The notes under the pieces were generated by a model, which searched no databases, was not told the origin of the DNA, and saw only the letters and a list, made by a program, of their open reading frames with translations. A stretch of 64,000 bases of DNA from Geitlerinema sp. S16. GTDB taxonomy: Bacteria; Cyanobacteriota; Cyanobacteriia; Cyanobacteriales; Geitlerinemataceae. This document shows, piece after piece, positions 28,308-34,788 of this stretch; position 1 is the first letter of the stretch; each line of letters opens with the position of its first letter. The stretch is from assembly GCA_011390275.1 (NCBI GenBank), contig JAABST010000019.1, forward strand, positions 1 to 64,000, written 5' to 3'. The position numbers and the translations under genes are program-made.

Positions 28308-30950
28308 TTGGTTATGCCTCCCAAGAAGAAGTCTGATAGTCCGAAGCAAATCGAGTCGATCGCGCATGAGGAGGCGACGCGAAAAAATATCCCGACGGCG
28401 GAGTATCAGTCGGTGATGGGTGAGGAGGATCGGCGTCCGTTGCGGGTGGCGTATGAGCGTCGCAATGCGGATCTTGATCCGCAGTTGGTGTGGAGGGGTA
28501 AGGATGTGTTGGATTGGTCGGATTTGGTGGTGGATGCGCCGCCGTTGTATATCCAGGAGAAGATCAAGCCGAAGGCGTTGGTGGATGATTTGCTACGCCG
28601 ATCGCGGGAGTCGCAGGATGAGCAGTTGGATTTGTTTGCGGATTTTGATGGGTTGCCGGATTCGGTGGTGGGGACGGAGTTTTATCGTCATGATGCCCAT
28701 TGGTCGAATCGGATGATTTTGGGTGATGCTCTTCAGGTGATGGCGTCGCTGGCGGAGCGGGAGGGGTTACGGGGCAAGGTGCAGTGTATTTATCTTGATC
28801 CGCCGTATGGGATTAAGTTCAATTCTAATTTTCAGTGGTCTACGACGAGCCGGGATGTGAAGGATGGCAAGGTGGAGCATATTACGCGGGAGCCGGAGCA
28901 GGTGAAGGCGTTTCGGGATACGTGGCGGGAGGGGATTCATTCGTATTTAACGTATTTAAGGGATCGGCTGACGGTGGCGCGGGATTTGTTGAGTGATAGT
29001 GGGTCGATTTTTGTGCAGATTGGCGATGAGAATGTTCATCGGGTGCGGGCTTTGATGGATGAAGTTTTTGGGGAGGATAATTATGTTTCCCAAATTACAG
29101 TAAGAAAGACAACGAGTGAGGGTAGTCGATTACTTGGTTCAACTTGTGACTTTATTCTGTGGTATTCAAAAAAGCAAGATATAGCTAAATTTAGAGTTGT
29201 TTATTCAACAAGAAATTCTGACGCCGAGAAAAGATATAGCTCTCAATATCTGGATGGTTCTTTTTATCGACTTGATAATATTACAAGCTCCCGACCTGCT
29301 GGCGATGGCGATGTTACTAAATTTTCTTTTATAGGTCTTAAATTTAATCCTGGAAAAGGAACATTCAAAACTACTTTGAATGGATTAAAAAACCTGGCAA
29401 GATCTGATCGCTTTCAGTCCACTAAAGCCAAAAAATTAAACTATAGAAGATTCCAGAATGATTTTGGATATTCTCCGATTTCAAATCTTTGGTCGGATAT
29501 TAGCGGGGCTGTACAAAGTCGTTCTGATCCCAAAATTTACGTTGTCCAATCATCAACAAGCATGATTGAACGCTGCATCCTAATGACGACAGATCCCGGC
29601 GATCTCGTCCTCGATCCCACCTGCCTCCGCCAAGGAACCAAAATCCTAACTCCGACCCCCTCCCCCGATCGGGGGAGGGCTGGGGAGGGGGCAAACCCCG
29701 TCGCACAAAACACGATCAACCCTACGGTATCGTCCCCCCTAAATCCCCCCGTAAACGGGGGGACTTTGAGAAGTGTTGCGGTATCGTCCCCCCTAAATCC
29801 CCCCGCACGCGGGGGGACTTTGAGAAGTGGAGCAGTCGAGACTTTGAGTGCGATCGCGATCGAGAATCTGCGACCTGGAAACTGGGTCATCGGACACGAT
29901 GGACAACCCCACCAAGTCATCAGAACGATCGCCAAACCCTACCAAGGGCGCATGATTGGCATTCGTCATCGACAGAACAATACTTGGCTTTGGGTTACCG
30001 CAGAACATCGCATCCTGTGTCAACGACGCAATCTTGACTATGGCGGTCAGACGAGCTGGAATCACATACCAGGACACCACTTCGATCGCGCCAAAACCCT
30101 CCGAAAAAATCAAACTACCGCCGAACAAAAACTTTGGCAAACCCTACGACGCGAACAGCTTGGCGCAAAATTCCGTCGTCAACATCCGATCGGAGCGTAC
30201 ATCGTAGACTTTTATGCCCGTGACAAAGGTATTGTGATCGAAGTAGACGGCGAAAGCCACGATCGCCCGGAAGCACAAGCGTATGATGCCGCACGTGATC
30301 GCTACCTACAAAGCTTAGGGCTGACCGTCCTGCGATTTACCAATGATCAGGTCTACCACAACCTAGAAGGCGTTATTGACCGCATTCAAGCACACCTTGA
30401 AACAACCGAAGCAAGCGATCAATGCGATCGGCAATGGCGACGCGCTGATAGTTTAGAAATTGGTGATGTGGTCTTTTTTGGACTAGAGCAGAAACCTATC
30501 GAAATCTGCCAAATTGTCACCGAACAAACCGAAGAAATTGTCTATGATCTCGAAGTAGAAGGCGTTCATTCTTTCGTAACAGAAACCTGCACCGTACATA
30601 ACTGCGGTAGCGGCACAACCGCCTACGTCGCCGAACAATGGGGACGCCGCTGGATCACCATCGACACCAGCCGCGTCGCCCTCGCCCTCGCCCGCATCCG
30701 AATCATGGGCGCACGCTACCCCTACTACCTGCTCAAAGACACCCCCGCAGGCCAACAAAAAGAAGCCGAACTCAGCCAAACCCCCGCCAGTAACGCCCCC
30801 ACCCATCGCAACATCCGCCAAGGCTTCGTCTATCAGCGCGTCCCGCATATTACGTTGAAGGCGATCGCCAACAACACCGAAATCGATGTGATTTGGGAAA
30901 AATATCAACCCAAAATAGAACAGGAAATCAAAGCCAAAGTAATGATTTAA
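28308..30950 (+). CDS. Type III-like DNA methyltransferase (Mod) interrupted by an intein, truncated
   Basis: The 880-residue product is an N6-adenine/N4-cytosine methyltransferase partner of the upstream R subunit. Motif IV is IYLDPPYG (near residue 163). A target-recognition region spans about residues 260-420 and is much richer in A+T. The SAM-binding motif I is split: LDPT ends at residue 438 and CGSGTT resumes at 766. Residues 439-765 are an intein. After splicing the host protein would be 553 residues. As I recall the family, members run to about 900 residues with a long C-terminal half. Here the match stops after HITLKAIANNTEIDVIWEKYQP and the frame ends in a foreign tail (IEQEIKAKVMI). 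The lost C-terminus reappears at 31783-32127. Confidence 0.9.
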   Translation: MVMPPKKKSDSPKQIESIAHEEATRKNIPTAEYQSVMGEEDRRPLRVAYERRNADLDPQLVWRGKDVLDWSDLVVDAPPLYIQEKIKPKALVDDLLRRSRESQDEQLDLFADFDGLPDSVVGTEFYRHDAHWSNRMILGDALQVMASLAEREGLRGKVQCIYLDPPYGIKFNSNFQWSTTSRDVKDGKVEHITREPEQVKAFRDTWREGIHSYLTYLRDRLTVARDLLSDSGSIFVQIGDENVHRVRALMDEVFGEDNYVSQITVRKTTSEGSRLLGSTCDFILWYSKKQDIAKFRVVYSTRNSDAEKRYSSQYLDGSFYRLDNITSSRPAGDGDVTKFSFIGLKFNPGKGTFKTTLNGLKNLARSDRFQSTKAKKLNYRRFQNDFGYSPISNLWSDISGAVQSRSDPKIYVVQSSTSMIERCILMTTDPGDLVLDPTCLRQGTKILTPTPSPDRGRAGEGANPVAQNTINPTVSSPLNPPVNGGTLRSVAVSSPLNPPARGGTLRSGAVETLSAIAIENLRPGNWVIGHDGQPHQVIRTIAKPYQGRMIGIRHRQNNTWLWVTAEHRILCQRRNLDYGGQTSWNHIPGHHFDRAKTLRKNQTTAEQKLWQTLRREQLGAKFRRQHPIGAYIVDFYARDKGIVIEVDGESHDRPEAQAYDAARDRYLQSLGLTVLRFTNDQVYHNLEGVIDRIQAHLETTEASDQCDRQWRRADSLEIGDVVFFGLEQKPIEICQIVTEQTEEIVYDLEVEGVHSFVTETCTVHNCGSGTTAYVAEQWGRRWITIDTSRVALALARIRIMGARYPYYLLKDTPAGQQKEAELSQTPASNAPTHRNIRQGFVYQRVPHITLKAIANNTEIDVIWEKYQPKIEQEIKAKVMI
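29085..29575 (+). other. AT-rich target-recognition segment of Mod
   Basis: The flanking Mod sequence is GC-rich, but this ~490-base stretch is AT-rich and uses codons such as TTT, AAA and ATA freely. Its position between motif IV and motif I is that of the target-recognition domain. The composition shift suggests domain replacement by recombination with DNA from an AT-rich source. Confidence 0.6.
29654..29691. repeat. GC palindrome inside the intein coding sequence
   Basis: CCCTCCCCC GATC GGGGGAGGG (29658-29679) is a 22-base perfect palindrome, followed by CTGGGGAGGGGG. It encodes the PSPDRGRAGEG stretch of the intein. Such sequences occur as dispersed repeats in cyanobacterial genomes (recalled, not checked). 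Confidence 0.6.
29725..29829. repeat. Two in-frame 54-bp palindromic repeats inside the intein
   Basis: Two units begin CGGTATCGTCCCCCCTAAAT at 29725 and 29779. Each contains CCCCCC...GGGGGG arms with loops GTAAAC or GCACGC, then ACTTTGAGAAGTG. The 54-base period equals 18 codons, giving the repeated peptide SSPLNPP(V/A)(N/R)GGTLRS. This is the well-known look of a cyanobacterial dispersed palindromic repeat. Here it has entered a loop of the intein after block A without breaking the frame. Confidence 0.75.
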
Positions 30951-30960
30951 AGTAGAAGTT

Positions 30961-31782
30961 GTGAAAAACTTTATTTTGCGAAATAGAGAAATACTGTCGC
31001 AATCCAATTACATCCGCAAAGCTGATCCGAAACGAGATTACTGGCTAGATTTTTCTCGTAATAGAGTTCGTCAATTTTACAAGGAGTTTGGAGATAAGTT
31101 CAATATAATTGTTGCTGGAGATCCGGAGTTAGAAGGAGACTTTTTTGTAATTCCATATCCTGCTTTAAAATCTGTCCTTAAAGATGAATTTTTGTCTAAT
31201 GATAAGAACGGGAAAACGCGGTGGATAGGAAAAATAAGAAACTTTCAACTTAAGATTCATATTTGCCAAGACCCTCTTGATATCAGTCTCTTTTACGGAA
31301 ATCCTGAAATAATAAATACAGAATTTAAACATTTAGAGTATGGAGAAGAGTCGGAGAAGAGTAATGAATTTGCAATACAAAATCGTATGGCTGAGGTTTC
31401 TGCACGGCAGAAGCAATCGGTTTTTCGCCGAAAAGTTTTGTCTAATTTTGAGAATAGATGCTGCATAACTGGTATAGCAGAGGATTCGTTGCTTGTTGCA
31501 AGCCATATTGTTCCGTGGGCGGCAAAAATTGATAGTCGTCTAGATCCTGGAAATGGTCTGTGTTTATCAGCGTTGTACGATCGTTTATTTGATCGTGGAT
31601 TTATTACACTAGAAGATGATCTCAAGGTAACAACAACCTCTAAAAAAGGGGGCTTTAGTCTTCCCTTACAAAAAGTCCTCAATGATTTAGAAAGACTGGA
31701 GATAAAAGCTGAGTCCCCTAAAAAGCATAAACTTGAGAACTCCTATCTTGAATATCACCGTGATGTCATATTCATTCGATAA
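30961..31782 (+). CDS. HNH endonuclease (HNH_2 type), AT-rich
   Basis: The 273-residue protein starts at a GTG without a clear ribosome-binding site. The C-terminal half holds the HNH_2 pattern: NRCCITGI, ASHIVPWA, then DPGNGLCLSALYDRLFDRGFITL, with the His, Asn and Asp/His positions visible. The N-terminal ~140 residues are unrecognised and may read DNA modification, as in other HNH restriction nucleases. The gene is far richer in A+T than its neighbours. It sits exactly where the middle-to-late part of the Mod gene should be, so it is probably a recent insertion. Its TAA stop is in frame with the Mod remnant downstream. Confidence 0.85.
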   Translation: MKNFILRNREILSQSNYIRKADPKRDYWLDFSRNRVRQFYKEFGDKFNIIVAGDPELEGDFFVIPYPALKSVLKDEFLSNDKNGKTRWIGKIRNFQLKIHICQDPLDISLFYGNPEIINTEFKHLEYGEESEKSNEFAIQNRMAEVSARQKQSVFRRKVLSNFENRCCITGIAEDSLLVASHIVPWAAKIDSRLDPGNGLCLSALYDRLFDRGFITLEDDLKVTTTSKKGGFSLPLQKVLNDLERLEIKAESPKKHKLENSYLEYHRDVIFIR

Positions 31783-32127
31783 CGAATAAAAAATCAACTG
31801 CAAGTCAAACTCAACAGCGTCGATGTCTTTCATCCCCAATCCGGCGACATCCGCGCCAGCAACACCGACGAAATCGCCTGCTGGTTCATCGACACCGACT
31901 ACAACGAAGAAAGCTTCTTCGTCCGCCACGCCTACTTCCTCGGTGCAAACGACCCCTACAAATCCCTCAAAACCACCCTCAAAGCCGAAATCGACCCCGA
32001 CGCCTGGGCTACGCTCAATAGCGACACCTCGCGACCCTTCGACAAACCCGCCTCTGGTCGCATCGCCGTGAAAGTCATCAACCACCTCGGCGATGAAGTC
32101 ATGAAAATCTTTAGCGTGAATCCTTAG
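31783..32127 (+). pseudogene. C-terminal remnant of the Mod methyltransferase
   Basis: From the HNH stop codon the same frame stays open for 114 codons to a TAG at 32125. After the first few residues it reads QLQVKLNSVDVFHPQSG, then WFIDTDYNEESFFVRHAYFLG, NDPYKSLKTTLKAEID, and GRIAVKVINHLGDEVMKIF. From memory this is the conserved C-terminus of the BPTD_3080-associated methyltransferases. Codon use and GC content match the upstream Mod gene, not the HNH gene. There is no start codon of its own at a sensible place. Several hundred residues that should join it to the N-terminal part are missing. Confidence 0.82.
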
Positions 32128-32152
32128 CAGGGCAGTATAGGCGAGAAGCGCC

Positions 32153-32174
32153 GAGGACTGACGCAAGTCAGTCC
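32153..32174. other. Short perfect hairpin after the Mod remnant
   Basis: AGGACTGAC pairs with GTCAGTCCT across the loop GCAA. No T-run follows. It lies between the convergent Mod remnant and the minus-strand gene ending at 32221 and could weakly terminate either. Confidence 0.4.
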
Positions 32175-32220
32175 TAAATCACCCTGATTGGCTGAAATGA
32201 AACCCCGAACTCACACTAAT

Positions 32221-33546
32221 CTAATTCGAGGAGCCAGACTCAAGACGGCGCTTCCATTCCGCTTCGACACGATCGGGATTTTCGAGTTCCTGGGTCGAAA
32301 GGTCGGTTTCGGTGGTGTAGGCGAGATCGTCCTCCGAGATGGTTTGTGTATTCGCGAACTGTTGCGCAAAGGCGAGTTTCGGGGCGATCTTCGCTTGCTT
32401 CGCGGTCAAGGCTTTCGCCTGAGCTTGGCGCTGGGCGTTGCGCGTTTCGACCTTGGCGTTGTAGCCCTTGAGCCAGAAAAAGCGCAGAGCGGGGATAGAC
32501 AGGAAGGCCGTACCGTAAACCAGCAGAACGCTGTAGATGGCATTGACGAAGCCGACGAGTCCGCCGAGTTCCACCGCGATCGTCCCGTCACCGAGCATCA
32601 CCCCCAGCACGATCGCCCCAACCAAATTCACGACCCCTAACCCTGCCGCCATCGCCAGTTGTCCGGATTCGGCGCGGCTAAACGGCCAGGGTTTTTCTTT
32701 CAGATAGCCCGTTTTCGCCGTCGGGTTCAGGACACGGCTTGACGCAGCCGCGCGGACTTGAAGCTCGGGGAAATGGTAGACCAGCTCGCCTTCATGGCTA
32801 ACTTCCGGTTTGCCGTTGAAGCGGAGCAGCACCGGCAACATGTAGTCTTCATCGTCGGGATCGGTGCCGAGATCGTCCATGTAGGGCGCGATCTGTTCCG
32901 CGACCACCGCGCCACCGTTGGCCTGAATCACGGAGCCGATCGCCTGCCAACGGCGTTCATCGATTTCCGCGTTCGGGTTGCCGTCACCGAAGAGGAACGA
33001 AAACACCGATTCGAGGAAATTCATCTCCGACTCGCTGCCTGCGCTACGGTTGCCGCTGCGATAATCACGATCGCGACGCTGGCGCGGCTGTCCGCCAAAA
33101 TCGTAAATCCAAAATAAATCGAAGGGGGAGAAACGCGGCATAAAGGTCATTCCACCACCGCCACGATTGTCTTCGTCGCGGTTGCTGCTGGCCGCGATCG
33201 AGATCGCCACGATCGCCAGAAAAATTAAAATAATCGACGCGATTAAGATCGTGCCAAACGAAATCCGAATGATGTAAAACAGCACCCGCCAGATTTTTTG
33301 CCAGGTTTCTTGCAGGCGCAGCTTAAACGATCGGCTACGAAGGACGCCGCGCAAATTTTTCGGGAAGAGGTAGACCAGATCGCCGGTCTCCGCGACCTGC
33401 ATGTGACCACCGGCATCGGTCGCGATCGCCAATAAGCCCTGCTCCACCGTCGCCACATTCAGACCGGCTTTCGTGGCAACATCACCAACGGTGACGCGAT
33501 AGTCAAGTTGTTCAACAGCATTAATAATTGCTGGATTCGGCACCAT
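32221..33546 (-). CDS. Conserved membrane protein with two winged-helix-like domains
   Basis: The ATG at 33546 (MVPNPAIINAVEQL) gives 441 residues; a start at 33618 would add 24. Residues ~1-75 look like a small winged-helix fold ending in the phrase GDLVYLFP. A transmembrane segment follows (SFGTILIASIILIFLAIVAISI), then a Gly/Arg/Asp-rich linker. A second domain ends in a near-copy of the first phrase (GELVYHFP), suggesting internal duplication. Two more membrane helices and a charged tail close the protein. I recognise the type from cyanobacterial genomes but know no function. Confidence 0.78.
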   Translation of the reverse strand: MVPNPAIINAVEQLDYRVTVGDVATKAGLNVATVEQGLLAIATDAGGHMQVAETGDLVYLFPKNLRGVLRSRSFKLRLQETWQKIWRVLFYIIRISFGTILIASIILIFLAIVAISIAASSNRDEDNRGGGGMTFMPRFSPFDLFWIYDFGGQPRQRRDRDYRSGNRSAGSESEMNFLESVFSFLFGDGNPNAEIDERRWQAIGSVIQANGGAVVAEQIAPYMDDLGTDPDDEDYMLPVLLRFNGKPEVSHEGELVYHFPELQVRAAASSRVLNPTAKTGYLKEKPWPFSRAESGQLAMAAGLGVVNLVGAIVLGVMLGDGTIAVELGGLVGFVNAIYSVLLVYGTAFLSIPALRFFWLKGYNAKVETRNAQRQAQAKALTAKQAKIAPKLAFAQQFANTQTISEDDLAYTTETDLSTQELENPDRVEAEWKRRLESGSSN

Positions 33547-33876
33547 TGTTTCATTCTCCAGTTCTCGTTCGGGGTTCAGGCAAATTTCAGGCACGAATCT
33601 GGCGACATTCCATACCATCGATCGTCGATTTAACTTAGATTGCGACGATGAAACAGATCGAGGGCGATCGTCGATTGTCGTTCTTGATCTGACTGAAGAT
33701 CTCGAATGCCAGTTCGTCGTGCGACGCGATCGCTCTTAGACTCATTATAGGGAGCGCGTTTTTTGCCGATCGTTCGGAAATTTCACCCCGTGAATGGGTG
33801 AGATTGCCGGATGCGCGTTCAGCGTTTCCCTGTTGATGTACAAAATTATTTGACCGTTTGACCTAATCACTCCATT
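33547..33876. other. Divergent intergenic region
   Basis: About 330 bases with no supported gene, holding the promoters of the minus-strand membrane protein and of the plus-strand gene at 33877. No repeat or clear operator was seen. Confidence 0.5.
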
Positions 33877-34635
33877 ATGCCTCTTCGCTCTGATCAATCT
33901 GATCTCTCGAAACCAACACCCCTCGATTATGTAAAGTATGCATTTGGGGTATTGGCGGCGCTGTTGCTCGTTCCGGCTTTGCTGCAAGGAGCGCTGGCGT
34001 TTTTGCAAACGTTTTTGCAAACGCTGCTCTCGATCGTCCTGACGCTAAATCTATTGATTTTGTCGGCGGTTGCGGGTGTGGCGGGGGTGTGGATTTGGCA
34101 GCGTCGCGTTTTGGCGGATTCGGGTGAACCGGTCACGATCGATTCGACGATATCGGTTGAGCCGTCTAGAGAGACATCCCCCGCTCTTGTGCGTGGAGGG
34201 GGAGAGCCGCAAACAACAGAAGAGCCGACAGCAGCTCAGGCGGAAGATCCGATCGCCGCGTCAAGCATCGGCGAAGTGACTCTCGATCGCCTCGATGGTT
34301 TAGGCTCCGACGAGTCGGCTCCCTCGGGGTTTGCGTCCCTCGTGATCCCGTCAGATATCGCGTCAGGCGAGACGATCTCTGTAACAATTCCTGACGTTGT
34401 ATCAGAGACACCCCGATCGCCGAGCGGCCAGAATCTCATCCTGCCAAACAGCCAACCACGCCCGGAGCCATTAATTCAGGCACAGCTTGCACGGCGCTTA
34501 GGCGTAAGTTCTAGCACGATCGGCGTGCGCAAACTCAAGCCTGATTTTGGTGAGTGGTCCAGCCAGAAAGATCCGGCGGGTTTAGCATGGCGGTACTGTG
34601 AAGAAGCGCGTCAGTTTTTTGTGATGTCAGCCTAA
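33877..34635 (+). CDS. Hypothetical protein with N-terminal membrane helices
   Basis: The 252-residue protein has two hydrophobic helices (residues ~20-70), a long Ser/Glu/Pro-rich linker, and a C-terminal ~55-residue domain (LIQAQLARRLGVSSSTIGVRKLKPDFGEWSS) that resembles a helix-turn-helix followed by an aromatic segment. This gives a membrane-tethered possible DNA- or protein-binding module. No family can be named. It runs toward the ATPase gene. Confidence 0.65.
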   Translation: MPLRSDQSDLSKPTPLDYVKYAFGVLAALLLVPALLQGALAFLQTFLQTLLSIVLTLNLLILSAVAGVAGVWIWQRRVLADSGEPVTIDSTISVEPSRETSPALVRGGGEPQTTEEPTAAQAEDPIAASSIGEVTLDRLDGLGSDESAPSGFASLVIPSDIASGETISVTIPDVVSETPRSPSGQNLILPNSQPRPEPLIQAQLARRLGVSSSTIGVRKLKPDFGEWSSQKDPAGLAWRYCEEARQFFVMSA

Positions 34636-34675
34636 ATTAGCCTCAACAGGGCTAAACCATCGTAGAGATGTCATC

Positions 34676-34780
34676 GTGTACTTACGGGACAGTCTGAATT
34701 TGTTGGAGTTGTTGAATTTGTTAGACTCGCTGGACTCACGAGATTTGTTAGGATTGCTGGATTTGTTGGACTTGCGTTGA
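34676..34780 (+). other. 18-bp tandem repeat encoding a Leu-rich mini-ORF
   Basis: Imperfect 18-base units such as GAATTTGTTGGAGTTGTT repeat about four times with one half-unit. One frame from a GTG at 34676 is open for 34 codons to the TGA at 34778-34780, encoding a peptide with about 15 leucines (LLELLNLL, DLLGLLDLLDLR). It ends eight bases before the ATG of the ATPase gene. It may be a leader peptide, a decayed repeat, or chance. Confidence 0.4.
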
Positions 34781-34788
34781 GGTTGCCG

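Larger units (their letters stand above)
29622..30602 (+). mobile_element. Intein with DUF559 (Vsr-like) nuclease domain
   Basis: The 327-residue intein runs from Cys439 to Asn765 of the Mod reading frame. Splicing motifs are intact: block A CLRQGTKILT with nucleophile Cys439, block B with TAEH (WLWVTAEHRILC), block F VYDLEVEGVHSFV, block G TVHN, and Cys766 as the +1 host residue. In place of a LAGLIDADG endonuclease it carries a DUF559 domain at about 30081-30400, with Asp634 (IVDFYARD), Glu645 and Asp647 (IEVDGESHD), and LGLTVLRFTNDQV. DUF559 is related to Vsr/PD-(D/E)xK nucleases. The site lies in the most conserved motif of the methyltransferase, as expected for an intein. Confidence 0.9.

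Noticed and set aside
29654..29829. Repeated GC-rich units considered as a CRISPR array
   Set aside because: Only two units lie directly side by side without unique spacers, and they are translated as part of the intein.
31687..32166. 159-codon minus-strand frame across the Mod remnant, and a plus-strand frame at 31823-32071
   Set aside because: The frame that makes sense is the plus-strand one from 31783, which carries conserved methyltransferase motifs; the others are its shadows.
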